NCBI GenBank assembly: GCA_932294295.1
Contig: OW028585.1
Span: forward strand, 14,540,771 to 14,604,770
Reading direction: 5' to 3'
Source of the DNA: Alitta virens
Taxonomy: Eukaryota; Annelida; Polychaeta; Phyllodocida; Nereididae
DNA: 64,000 nucleotides
Shown: positions 9,546 to 20,929 of the stretch, in pieces
Numbering within the stretch: position 1 is the first letter of the stretch
Layout of the letters: every line of letters begins with the position of its first letter
Position numbers and translations under genes: made by a program
The notes under the pieces: generated by a model
Seen by the model: only the letters and a program-made list of their open reading frames with translations
Told to the model about the DNA's origin: nothing
Database searches by the model: none

Positions 9546-10012
9546 TAAACCTGTGATTGTTTTAACTTTTAAAATGTACATAAAACCTATTTTTGATTAC
9601 CAATGATTATGCATGTACAATGCTAATGTTGAAAACAATTTAAAGACTACAAAAGAGGAGCTAGAATTATTTGTGCAAATTTGACATTGTTGACACCAGA
9701 GGTATTGACCTCGTAGAGCAACTAAATTGGCAGACTATTTCAAAAAATTTATTACTGCTTGTCAATGCAAAAGTATAATTGTATTATATTCATTGATATG
9801 CTCCAGATCATTTAGTCAATTCCAATGTAATGAGTCTAATGACTTGCGATATCAATGATGTTAATAACCTAAATAGTTATACTTTGAACAACCGTGTAGC
9901 ATATTGCAGAACTGATAACTTGAAAAAATCATTTATTTGTCGTGGATCTGTACTTTGGAATGATTCACCAAGTGATATGCAACACTCCTGCAGTCTCTTG
10001 ATATCAAGTTAA
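9546..10012 (+). pseudogene. Decayed retrotransposon, C-terminal region after the nested insertion
   Basis: Fragments corresponding to the thumb and C-terminal part of LINE RTs continue here: KRGARIICANLTLLTPEVL near 9650, then at 9830-10012 a frame ending NLKKSFICRGSVLWNDSPSD. The latter matches the RSF..(G)..LWN.LP.DI signature common at the end of such ORFs. A stop and AT-rich tail follow. It is the same element as 8100-9194. Confidence 0.75.
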
Positions 10013-10658
10013 ACAGAAATTTTTTTTTATTTAGTTAATCGTCATTAAATGTCTAATTTAAATGTGCCTGCAAACTGTTACCATGTTTTTATCTCTATAG
10101 TTTATGCATTTGCTTTTATTGTAATTTTTATTCTGGGCCACATAAAAAACCTCGTGTAGATGTGTTGCCAAAATTGCATTCATTCATTTAGTAGTGGATC
10201 CATTGGAGGGGGGAGGGACGTGGATCCTGAGGGGGGGGGGGGGGGAGAGGACCCTCCCCTTCAGTAGTAGAGCCCATTTGGCCTAGTAAATTTTAAATTA
10301 AATGCTCCCCGCAATATATTTTGATTTGGCAACCCTCTCCTGCAATTTTTCTAACCCTAACCCCTGTTCATTCATTCATTCAACGGCAAAGCTTTCAGTT
10401 TGCAAAGTTCGGTTAGACCAGCCAATCCAATGCATTTTTTTTTTAGTCATAAATGAATAGGCCTATAGATCATTACGTCATTATTAGCCTATATACCCCT
10501 TGAATGTCCACCGCCGCCCACAGGTAAAGTGAAATGATTAATGTTTGGCACGTAAGCTCATGTTATGGGTCCCTGGGTGATGCAGGTGACTTACTTGGCA
10601 ATAAGAAATTGCCCTAAGGACTATGAGAGGTTTAAAATGGATTTTTTTTATTTTTCAG

Positions 10659-10808
10659 GCCATAGTGACAAGCAATACTAGCAATATATGTATGAGCCAA
10701 GAGGGGGAACAATTGGAGATAGACAGTAATGATTTACAAGTAATTCCCCTAAAAGGAAGGATTGGTCTAGTGAATGAAAGCAGTAGGAATGATAGCACTA
10801 CTTCATAA
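10659..10808 (+). CDS. Exon-like open frame, possible terminal exon (unrecognised)
   Basis: A strong acceptor (a run of pyrimidines ending TTTTTCAG at 10651-10658) precedes 49 codons ending TAA 10806-10808. The peptide is acidic and hydrophilic: AIVTSNTSNICMSQEGEQLE then IDSNDLQVIPLKGRIGLVNE, ending in a Ser/Thr run. It resembles a membrane-protein cytoplasmic C-terminus, but no upstream coding exon was found. No family is assigned, and chance is a real possibility. Confidence 0.25.
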   Translation, partial: AIVTSNTSNICMSQEGEQLEIDSNDLQVIPLKGRIGLVNESSRNDSTTS

Positions 10809-11594
10809 ATGTAGCAACAGCAGACCTGTGCAATCTTGAAATATATAATGCAACAGTAATGAAAAATTTAATTGCATGTTTCTGTGCAAAACTACAAAAC
10901 TGTAAACAGTTGCAATAACTCCAATAGTGTCCAGAGAACACAGGGGCACATTCACTGACATTTAATTATGAATAATTCCATCAGGCGTCAGTCTTGATTG
11001 GATCCTCAATCAGTTTTGCACACAAAACATGCAATTAAATTCATTACATGCAGAAAATCCATTGCCTATTTCTTTTATTTACCCTGCTTCTGCTATTTAG
11101 CTTAATATTATTTAAATTTTGCAACTGCTGTCGCTACATTTATGTAGGGGAATTACTATTTTTTTTTTTGCAATGAAAATCTAGTTCCTTGTTGAACTCG
11201 AGGTGGCTTCGAGATTTGCCAACAATTATCGCCACCTGGCGGAGATGACGAAAACTCAACCATGTGCGAATTTTTTTGGCTTGCCTGAGGCGGTTGTCAT
11301 TGAACCGGTAGGATATATATATATGGTAACATTTGCGCTCTCAAAATCAGTTTCAGTTGAACTACAGTATCGTAGGGTTCAGAAAAATGTGGGGAATATT
11401 TTAACGATATTGGTGCACGGATTACCAAAAATTGCAAAGAATATAGCATGCATTAATTGTGACGAACTGGATTTATAATGTTTTTACGATCCAGTGAACA
11501 TGTAGACTAATTGGACTAATTAAGGCGATTTACTAAAAACCAGGTAAACTTTTTATTAATGTATATGTATAATTTTAAGGTATAGTATACCAGG

Positions 11595-11735
11595 CAGGGG
11601 CGGATCCAGAAAAATCAATGCGGGGACCACAGCATTTAAAAAAAAATTAAAATGTAATACTAATAGGCTTAAATAAATTAAGGGGGGGGGGGGGTTAAAA
11701 CCCGCTTACCCGCCCCCCTATTAAATCCGCTACTG
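11595..11735. mobile_element. MITE with CAGGGGCGGATCC / GGATTT..GCTACTG ends and a poly-G tract
   Basis: The left end CAGGGGCGGATCCAG is imperfectly inverted by AAATCCGCTACTG on the right. The interior carries a G run of about 14 nt and a CCCGCC segment. Size and structure match non-autonomous DNA elements. No clear target duplication was seen. Confidence 0.55.
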
Positions 11736-12134
11736 GTGGATATATACTATCAATTTTTTACTCTTTCACTGTAAATTGCAAGTAACCTAATTTGCTTTGA
11801 TCAATAATATGTAAGCATCACTGATGCGTACTAATGTACACACTACGCAGTTCCCAGTGCAAAATACTAAATCAGTATTTACTCTATATAATATACAGGT
11901 ATGTAATATCAATAGTAGACATGTAGTTGCAGTACACTGTATTTTGGAATGTTTGATAGGGGCCTATATTAGCTCTAAAACTTAAGTACAAGGTCATTAA
12001 AAACTTAATATAAAAGTAATAATATTTTCCATTTATTGAACTACTTCTAAGTTTATATCACTGGTTATACCTACTAAAATTAATTAATTCATTTATGAAT
12101 TAATCACTTCATTCATTCAGGAAATAGATATTGG

Positions 12135-12225
12135 AACTCCTACATTAAGACCGCGTTAATATTAAGACCACTTCAGTGATACCCAGGGGTGGTCTTAATT
12201 ATGGGGTTCTGCTGTATTAAGTATA
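12135..12225. repeat. TTAAGACCACC-family MITE terminus (family E)
   Basis: Contains ATTAAGACCACTTCAGTGAT and GGTGGTCTTAATTATGGGGT leading to TTCTGCTGTA. This is one terminus of the family that expands into the minisatellites listed below. Confidence 0.7.
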
Positions 12226-14045
12226 TATGTTTACAGTATTGTACACTATTTAGAATTTTAAAAATGTCAGAATTTATAGATCTTCAAAGTTGCTACATGT
12301 CCCTAGTCAACATGATCTAAAGCTTTTGCATGATCAACAAGCTTAAGATGTTTATCAGACAAAATTTCTCACAAGATTTCATGGTTAAAATCAAGTCAGT
12401 CAGAAAACATGCATATAATATAAACGTTGCAATGCTTTTGGCATTGTCAATATGTCAGATGAATAAGATAATTCAGTGGTTTTTGGTCAATAAACATACT
12501 AGAAATAAGGGTGGGGCAAATAAAGACATTGATTATTTTATATTAAACCTAAGTTTGTGGATTGAATATTTAAACTACTTAAAAGATAAATTTTTACGTT
12601 ATCTACCACATTCTACGCGCTTAGTTATTTCCTCATTTGGTGCTCTTTTATAGACATTTCTTCGATCATCGATCTGTAAAAATTTCTTGTAGATTTTTTG
12701 ATTATTTCTTTCTATATCGTTATTTTAGAAAGCACATTTGTATTAATAATCCGTCAAAATGACATCTATTTCTGATAGGAATTTAGTTTGTTATCTATTT
12801 GTGCATTTTTTTTTAAACGTTAACCATTTCGTTGATCAAATAAGAAAATTATCTGTTGAAATAGTGTCGATTTCTGTCAGCCCGGATTTATTCGATGAAT
12901 TGTTTCTTCGTCGCTTTTTTTTGGCAAGAATTTCTTTGATCATATTTTCCTTATTAATATGACAAAACTGTGTTTATTTCTGACAGAATTGAGTTGATCA
13001 TTTCAATAGACCTTTTAGTTCCTTTTGAGCATTGGTCAGAGTTCCCATAGTGCCCTCAGTGACCCCAATTGTCCTAGATCGAGGTCATTTTGGGGTGAAT
13101 ATGTCCTTGTGCATTATCCCCCTGTTCACACCCCCCGAAGTTAACCCTTCCCTCCCTGGCAGTTATTTCCTCAAATTTATGGCATTTCAGGACAACACTT
13201 GTTTTTCTAAAAAGTCAACACTTTCTTTGTTAGTTTTGGAAAATTCTAACTTAGGGGAATAATGTTAACATATAACATGTACAGAAATGTTATCAAATAT
13301 TCAAATCTCCATTTTTTAGCTGATCAATTCACTATTCATTGTATTCAATTGAAGTCTTAATAGACAAACTTAAGTTGTGATTGGATAATTTTTCACTTTC
13401 GTCATTATAGCTTGGCATAATTTGTGAGACCTTTCAAGGTGCTTTTTGCTTGGATTCTCTGCTGAAGCAAAGAAAAGACCCCACCCATGGAGGAACTGTC
13501 ACACATATTGTATGTGATTCTAGCTTGAACTTTAAGTCTTATCATCTCATCATTATGTTTACCAATGACAGATTTTTTGTCAATGGTCACATATTCATAA
13601 ACTAATCACATCTTACCTTTTATAAGAAAATAATAATATATAATTCATAAATTGTAGAGATATTGGCATATTTGTAAATATTACAGTGCAAACCCATGAG
13701 TAGTAATAATATGACAGCATCAAAGGCATGAGAATACACATAGATGGATTTATTATGCCCACCTGTTGTCTGAGATTCCCTTTACTATAGCTTACGGAAT
13801 GGCACGTTTTTCTGAGGTAAACCTTTGTTACTCTATGGTTACCCTGTGGCACCCTAACCCTGACAAAGGGGGTAATGAGGGTATTTTTATTCTGGTTCAA
13901 CATTTCTGAGATTTTCTGGCTTATTTTCCTTTCAGTTTTCATGATAAGCTCTCTTCAATGAGATTCTTTGTCAGTGTTCTTCACAGTTCTTGTGATGTAT
14001 TGAAATCACCATTGGGTATCATAGCATTTACTCTATTACCCCTTT

Positions 14046-14600
14046 ACAGTGGAGCTTCAATAGTATGACCACCTCACTGTTAACTTAAGACCACCTCACT
14101 GTTAAGAATTTTAGACCACCTCACTTATTAAGATCTAACTAAGAACATCTCACTATTAAATACACCTCACTATTAAGGCCACTATTAAGACCACTTCACT
14201 ATTAAGACCACCTCACTATTATAAGATCATCTCTATTAAGACCACCTCACTATTAAGACCACCCTTTATTAAGACCACCTCACTTTAAAGACCACCTCAC
14301 TATTAAGACCACCTTACTATCAAGATCATCTCATCATTAAGACCACCCCACTATTAAAGACCACCCCACTATTAAATACCACCCCACTATTATAAAGACC
14401 ATTCCTCTAATAAGACTGCCTCACTATTAAGACCATCTCACTAAGACCACCTCACTATTAAGACCACCTTACTAATGAGATCCATTTTTAGACCCAAGAA
14501 TACCATTGTATTTTACCTCACTATTAAGACCACCAGTACTTCACCATTAAAATCAGTAAATTTGCACCAAGGGTGGTCTTAATAGCAAGGTTCCACTGTA
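14046..14600. repeat. Family E MITE expanded into a CTATTAAGACCACCTCA minisatellite
   Basis: Begins TTTACAGTGGAGCTTCA and ends GGTGGTCTTAATAGCAAGG then TTCCACTGTA, so the outer ends are inverted. Between them about 25 degenerate 17-bp units (CACTATTAAGACCACCT and variants) are repeated in tandem. This looks like slippage amplification of the MITE's own TIR. Confidence 0.8.
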
Positions 14601-14815
14601 TTCTATATCATTGTAACAGCCTCATAAAGTGATATATCTTGAACATCTGGTCACAAATTGGTCGTAAATACATTGTTATCAAATGTGTAATTACTATTAT
14701 TTCATGACATACTTTCCTAATTGTTGATTATAATCATATATAAGAGAATTTATAGTGAATATTTTTCAGAAATATATCTAATTCATAGTTAAACAGTAGT
14801 ACCTTACAAATCAGG

Positions 14816-15015
14816 ATCAATTTAAGACCACCCAATATAAAGACCACTATTAAGACAACTTTCTGTTACAAGTCCCAAAACTAACTATTGTGTATATATA
14901 TAATATATACATCATAGCATATTTATGCATGTAATTATACTTCAGAATAAGGTCCACTTCAATATTATGACCATGTTCAGTAATTTCAGGGGTCTTAATT
15001 TTGGGTTATGCTGTA
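14816..15015. repeat. Family E fragments
   Basis: Diverged TTTAAGACCACCC and GGGGTCTTAATTTTGGGTTA to TGCTGTA sequences bracket AT-rich DNA. This may be another decayed copy. Confidence 0.5.
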
Positions 15016-15486
15016 TTAAGTATTTTGATATCTCTCAGAATGTGAGATATGAATAGTTCTCATTGATACTCTACCCAATGCATCATTGACTATTCATAAT
15101 GATACTTATTGTCAAGTTCTATTGAGAATATAGGGTTCAATTGTCAGTGTTTATGTTAAGCATGGTTCGATATACAATGTGCCTATTGTGGTTAAGGAAA
15201 GACCTGTGAAATATCCTTAAAGAACTTTAAATTATGGGATGGAATTTCTATGTTCCATTACTTCCTAGGGTCAGATTCATGACAAATGTTCAAATTGTTT
15301 AATGGAGCAATTTATCTGTTCTGCCACCTTGAAAAGAAGGAGGTATTTGGGAATGTTTAAAAAAAGTGTACGTTTTAACAAAAAAGGACAAAAAGTCCGT
15401 TCCTGGACAAATACTTTTTGTCTTTCGCTATAAGGGTGCTGGTATGTCTTTTAATAGTGGCAGCGGATAGCAGGGTATTTTAAGTA

Positions 15487-16288
15487 ATAGTCTGGCTCAG
15501 TTTAGCTCAGTTTAGCTCAGTTTCAGTCTAGCTCAGTTTCATTCTAGCTCAGCCTTATTCTAGCTCAGCCTAGCTCAGGCTAGCTCATTGTAGCTCAGTT
15601 TAGCTAAGTCTAGCTCAGTCTAGCTCAATTTAGCTCAATCTAGCTCAATCTAGCTCATTCTAGCTCAGTCTAGCTCATTCTAGCTCATTGTAGCTCCGTC
15701 TAGCTCATTCTAGCTCAGTCTAGCTCATTCTAGCTCAGTCCTGCTCATTCTAGCTCAGTCTAGCTCATTCTAGCTCATTGTAGCTCCGTCTAGCTCATTC
15801 TAGCTCAGTCCTGCTCATTCTAGCTCAGTCTAGCTCATTCTAGCTCATTGTAGCTCCGTCTAGCTCATTGTAGCTTATTCCAGCTCAGTCTAGCTCATTC
15901 CAGCTCAGTTTAGCTCATTCTAGCTCAGTCTAGCTCAATTTAGCTCAATCTAGCTCAATCTAGCTCATTCTAGCTCAGTCTAGCTCATTCTAGCTCATTG
16001 TAGCTCCGTCTAGCTCATTCTAGCTCAGTCTAGCTCATTCTAGCTCAGTCCTGCTCATTCTAGCTCAGTCTAGCTCATTCTAGCTCATTGTAGCTCCGTC
16101 TAGCTCATTCTAGCTCAGTCCTGCTCATTCTAGCTCAGTCTAGCTCATTCTAGCTCATTGTAGCTCCGTCTAGCTCATTGTAGCTTATTCCAGCTCAGTC
16201 TAGCTCATTCCAGCTCAGTTTAGCTCATTCTAGCTCATTCCAGCTCAGTCTAACTCAGTCTAACTCAAGTCTAGCTCAGTCTAGCTCG
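15487..16288. repeat. TAGCTCAGTC 10-bp minisatellite with an exact 310-bp duplication
   Basis: About 80 units of the decamer TAGCTCAGTC (variants TAGCTCATTC, TAGCTCCGTC, CTGCTCATTC). The block 15611-15920 is repeated base for base at 15921-16230, showing a recent 310-bp tandem duplication laid over older unit divergence. The unit resembles a tRNA A-box (TAGCTCAGT), but no B-box or cloverleaf accompanies it. Confidence 0.95.
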
Positions 16289-17190
16289 TCATGGTCTGAA
16301 CGTTATTTTGGGTAGTACTGTATATCTGCATTAGGAAAGCTCTCATTGAAACATCGTTTTTGTAAGAAATCAATCAGTGTATTGATTACAGCTATTGATA
16401 GATTGATATTGATGGACCTATATACTTAATACCATTTTTACAAGTGTGTATTTATCCTTAGTAGTTTTCGAGTGACATGTTTGACCAGCTGGGAGTAAAT
16501 TAAATACTAACATTAGTAAGTTGTATTGACATTAGATGTATGGTCAAATTTTCCATGTTTACAAGCATTTATGCTATGAATAAAGCCCTTTTTGTCAAAG
16601 AAGTAATGAAGGATTAATATAAACATAACCTGCTGTTGGTATATTTATTAACTGGTAAATCATCTAAAGCTATCTAGAAAAATATTCCTAGGTAAAAGTA
16701 TTATCTAGTACATAGGCCTATCTCAGACTTTTATGTGGAAAGTTATTTCTGCTCTTATTTGTAACTATACTAGAACAAACTGCCTTCCTTCCTTCCTTCC
16801 TTGAAACAAAACAACAAAAAAACATAGGCTGCGCGACAGCAAACCCTCAGCAAATCCCCTCCTAGTGAACAATTTTAAAGCTGGATTGTCACTCAATATG
16901 ACAGTGGCCAAAATCGGTTGCATTCATTTCAGTGCTTCTAAAAAGGTGGAATAAATCCCATCAGGGTCTTGCTAGGTTCACTATTTCTATAAAATTAATA
17001 AACATCCCCAGCATTTAATTTTTCATGCCTTCAAATTGCCGATTTGTTTACATTGCATTGTATCCTCCGATATTTATTAATTTGACAATGTGGGTTCTTG
17101 AATTCGACAGTCAGAAGCATTTTCTTTCATTTTAGCTTTTTTAGTGGTACAAAAACCTTTTGTCAATCCAGCTTTAAAAGCATCATAAAG
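16289..17190. other. AT-rich spacer without recognised genes
   Basis: No convincing exon or known repeat was seen, apart from a short CCTT run at 16783-16802. Confidence 0.5.
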
Positions 17191-17191
17191 G

Positions 17192-17570
17192 TTCAGGGTA
17201 TCCACTGGACAGAAAAAACAAGGACATTGTAAAAAAAGAAATTCCCTGGAGGGAAAATTCAGGGAATTTGATGTTAGATTATGAATTCAGGGAAAACACA
17301 GGGAATTTTGTCTACATAATATACATAATAATACGTAAAATGCTGACAGAATTTTGATCGGAAATGGATAACGCTGAATGGCAGTGTGGCTTATCAAGTT
17401 TTATAGGTTGAAATGGACTCTGTTGATTTAATAATTACACTAAACTTAGTGGTATTTTGGTGGTGAAGGTACAGCTATTGGGTACCAGGAGGCCGTATAA
17501 TCACCTGGGAAAATTTCTAGTGAAACGGAAAAATCTGGGAAAATATAGGGAATTGAGTGGATACCCTGAA
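17192..17570. mobile_element. MITE with TTCAGGGTATCCACT terminal inverted repeats
   Basis: Left end TTCAGGGTATCCACT is perfectly inverted at the right end (AGTGGATACCCTGAA). The interior contains repeated CAGGGAATTT-like motifs and no transposase. No clear target duplication was identified. An element with similar CAGGGTTCC ends lies at 57032-57320. Confidence 0.8.
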
Positions 17571-18086
17571 ATTGGTCAAGGAAACCTCTGTAATAAGTGC
17601 AGTCGAGCACATAGACAGTATACTATCTTTTTGAATGTCGTCCTAAGAGCACAGACAGCTGTGATTTCATGCAGGTTTCATTTGTCCATATTTTGTAGAG
17701 ATGGACATGCATTATGATTATACAGCCCGAGGCAGCTAGCTGTCAGGAGTAGTCAGATATGACACCGGTTGGTTTTATGGTTAGTTATGAGGCTATGTCG
17801 CCTATCAAATGGTTAGATATTATGGAAAGAGGTGGTGTTGTGAGCTGTGAAGATTTTGATAGGTGTTCATCAAATGAAAATAGCTGAAAATGTGCATTGA
17901 GTTTAAGATTTAAATTTTTTTTTGTTGTTAGTACTGTATATTGTTGATCACGAGCAGGGACGTATGATCTTTGAGAAAGCTTGTAGAAGCTTCTAAATGA
18001 CTGATGTTTATCATTTTGTTTATTCACAATTTTAAATTATCATATGATTAAATATGTAGAATTTGTACTGTGAAGGTCACTCGTTC

Positions 18087-18233
18087 TACATGGCCAAATG
18101 TGCCACGTGCGTTTTCCATGCATTTGGATAAACGCATGATTTTTGCCTCATTATAATTAGCTAAAAACCATGCGTTTTCCATGCGATTATCCTTCTCATG
18201 GAAAACGCACGTAGCGCATTTGGTCATCATGTA
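18087..18233. mobile_element. Palindromic TA-insertion MITE, family B (copy 1)
   Basis: Terminal inverted repeats TACATGGCCAAATGTGCCAC... and their complement bound about 145 bp. Sub-terminal GCGTTTTCCATGCG and CGCATGGAAAACGC arms make nearly the whole element a hairpin. The duplicated neighbour at about 18650-18670 reads CACTCTAGTCC, the uninterrupted target, showing insertion at TA with TA duplication as in Tc1/mariner elements. Confidence 0.85.
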
Positions 18234-18277
18234 GTCCTAATTAAAATCACAAAATTTTCAGAAAATATGCTTATATA

Positions 18278-18465
18278 TGTATGTATGTATAAATCTTTAT
18301 TGACCTGTAGTCAACAATAACAAAACAATGACTCCCCAGCCCTATGGGCTTATAGGTCACAAATCATCTAATTAATATTGACAATACGGGCACAAATTCC
18401 AACAACCACAACTAACACGAAAAGGCTAGACACCAGATATCAAACGGCTATTATATTAGACTCGC
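18278..18465 (-). mobile_element. 3' end of a non-LTR retroposon
   Basis: On the minus strand it ends GGTCAATAAAGATTTATACA then repeated TACA units, a typical LINE/SINE 3' tail with poly(A) signal and microsatellite tail. It is absent from the second copy of the surrounding duplication. Confidence 0.55.
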
Positions 18466-19859
18466 CTTTTAATTACAAAAATATCAAATAAAGAAGTTTA
18501 AACCCACTGAACAATATTGTGAGCAGGGACGTATGATCTTTAAGAAAGCTTGTTAGCAGACTACTTAGTGAGACTGATCATCTGATGTTTGTTCATGATT
18601 TAAATTCATTGTATGATTAAATATGTAGAATTTGTACTTTACACGTGAAGGTCACTCTAGTCCTGATCAGAATCTCGAAAATTTTCAGAAACAGGCTTAT
18701 ATATTATACCCCGCCTTTTAATTACTAAAATATCAAATACATTTTTTTAAACCCACTGAACAATATTGAAGATTTAATGGATTAAGCAGCATTATAATTC
18801 ATTGACAATTTATTACATATGATGTGTTATTTTATGCCTCATGTACTTTTAAGTGCAAATCTAAGATTTTTGTTATCCTCACAAATTTTTCATTCATCTT
18901 CTGCTGATATTATTGTAATTATATAGAACATAAAATCTCATAATTAGCAATTATATATTCACGAAATCATTAAAATTCCTTTATCTATTCACCATCTTTA
19001 CATACGCTCCATGTAGTGCTTTTTTCTCATGAACGGAGTCATTATCAATAGGTGATTAACATACCCCACCTTGCGGTAATTAGCCTCATTACCTAGGGCA
19101 ATGTACATCAAGGCTAGCTAGAATATGTCACAGACCTTATATTGTGTGTGTATATAGTTAGTACAATAGAGCTCTAGTATATATAGGGCATATTTAGAAT
19201 TATTCAGATCTGATATTGATATATTTTAACCCTTAATTTAATAGCCTATTTATAAAGCTTACTTAATTTAAAAGTTGAATCGTGAACCATTAGTATGTTA
19301 TAATTACATGAGCCTAGCTAAGAGTAAATAAATTACTACAGCATGAACAAATTGTATTATATATGGTATATAATTATGATAATAATAATTGTCAAAGTTT
19401 CAAGTTCATTATTATAGACCTCTACATGACAATTGAATTCAAATAGAGTTCAGCCATAAAAACACATCAATGGGTCTTTTTTTATTTTTTTTGGTGAAAT
19501 ATAAACTAACTAGATATTTGACACTTTTGCAGGTCCTGTTATTCAAATACACTCTGTACTATACTAAGTGTTTAAATACTGGGCGTTGTAGATTTAGTAG
19601 GTTATTTTTTAGTTTAAAAAAAAGCCCTGGATATTTTGCCTATAATATATATATATATTCATAATAAGTTATATTTTATTGATTTATGGTACACCAGTAC
19701 TGTTTTACATATCAGTATTAGGTGTGGTATATTGTTTTTAGGATATGTTATTAATTTAATTAGTATTAAATACATATTTTGCATGTTGCTTTAATGCAAT
19801 ATGTTAATTTTTTGCTGCCATATTGTTTCATATTTTAATTATTTATTTGTCTATTTCAG

Positions 19860-19929
19860 AGCCAATATGGCGGATGTGCCTAGAATCCACACCATCCAGG
19901 ATGGAATCAAGTGGATTGAAAACAAAAAG
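19860..19929 (+). CDS. Spectrin-repeat protein, first coding exon
   Basis: A good acceptor (TTTGTCTATTTCAG, ending 19859) is followed by AGCCAATATGGCGGATG. ATG 19867-19869 gives MADVPRIHTIQDGIKWIENK, then a phase-0 donor AAG|GTAAAA. The acceptor implies at least one non-coding 5' exon upstream. Alternatively the exon is internal, because the frame is open back to the acceptor. The peptide matches helix A of a spectrin repeat: an amphipathic helix with the hallmark Trp at residue 16 (KWIEN). With the next two exons it spells helices A, B and C in order. Spectrin-repeat proteins (spectrins, plakins, nesprins, Trio/Kalirin, SESTD1 and others) act as cytoskeletal spacers and scaffolds. Which family this is cannot be told from one repeat. 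Confidence 0.72.
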
Positions 19930-20130
19930 GTAAAATTTGATATGAAATATATATCTTTTACCATTTAAGAGAGAATTAGTTTTTGGATGGATAAGGTAAT
20001 AAATGATTTAAGATTATTATTCGCCAATTTTTGAGGAGGTTTAAGCTATCATTATATAGATATAATCGATATCCCATGATTGGTATCAATATAGATCTAT
20101 TGCATTGTAACATATTGTTTATGCTTAGAC

Positions 20131-20708
20131 TCATCATTACGTCTGCCTCTTGGACTACAATACAATGCAATACAATGCAATACAATGCAATACAATACAA
20201 TACAATACAATACAATATGACCTTGTATTGTATTGTATTGTGTTGTATAGTATTGTATTGTCAATGTCACTACGTGCATTGAAATCACCCCTTAGTAAAC
20301 AACTGAATATCGTCTTGTTAACCATCTCATCATAATGTCTGCCTCAAGCAGCTGGTCATGTATTGTTATACCAAGCCCCAGAGCAGTAGCATACAACATA
20401 GCACACAACACAATATGACAGAACACAATACAATATCCAATATAGTCAGACATGCATCATATATGTGTATTGAAATCACCCCTAAGAAGTAAACAGCCAA
20501 ATATCTATTCTGTCTTTTGTTATTCATCTCATCATTACATCTGCCTCTAGCAACTTGTCATGTGTTTTAACCAATCAGCAGGCCAGTAGCATACAACAAA
20601 ATATGAAATAACACAATACAATATAGCCAGACATGTATCATGTGCATTGAAATCACCCCTAAGAAGTAAATAACTGAAGGACTTTTCTGACTTTCTTTGT
20701 TAACTAGG
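20131..20708. repeat. ~200-bp tandem repeat in intron 1 (three units)
   Basis: The anchor TCATCATTACGTCTGCCTC recurs at 20131, 20327 and 20528. Each unit also contains an ACAATACAATA-rich stretch and ATTGAAATCACCCCTAAGAAG. The anchor is the tail sequence of SINE family D, so a SINE-containing segment was tandemly amplified. Confidence 0.8.
20156..20262. repeat. TACAA/TTGTA pentamer inverted repeat
   Basis: A run of ATACA units on the left is mirrored by TGTAT units on the right around a spacer of about 12 bp (ATATGACCTTG). It could fold into a long AT-rich hairpin. The open frames here on both strands are artefacts. Confidence 0.85.
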
Positions 20709-20929
20709 TGGAGCCTGAAATCTGATCCCCTTTGCCCTCTGAGCTAATGTTTTCAAACACAACTGACATATGTCACATTTTAGTATTGTCTGTTAAATAA
20801 CGTCAGATTCAACGGTGTTTTTTTCGCGCTTTAAAACACAATGTTTAGTAACAATTCTGCAGATTGTAGGTTTGTGAGGAATTAAATATTGTCATTCGAT
20901 TTATTGATTGATCGATCAGTGAATGGGTC

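Larger units (their letters stand above)
17948..18770. repeat. Local tandem duplication, first copy carrying two later insertions
   Basis: Unit parts GAGCAGGGACGTATGATCTT, GATTAAATATGTAGAATTTG, GAAGGTCACTC and CCACTGAACAATATTG occur in order twice, from about 17952 and again from about 18524. The first copy is longer because it holds a family B MITE (18087-18233) and a retroposon 3' end (about 18278-18465). The second copy preserves both empty sites. Confidence 0.85.

Noticed and set aside
11203..11478. 91-codon frame beginning GTG
   Set aside because: No ATG start, no convincing acceptor, and no recognisable motif. The CpG content at 11190-11300 is mildly raised, so a non-coding 5' exon of the spectrin-repeat gene remains possible but unsupported.
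13613..13942. 109-codon minus-strand frame MKTERKIS...
   Set aside because: It has a true ATG but no acceptor, donor or domain. The C-terminal half is low-complexity and AT-driven.
15487..16288. CRISPR-like regular repeats
   Set aside because: Units are contiguous 10-mers with no unique spacers. It is a eukaryotic minisatellite.
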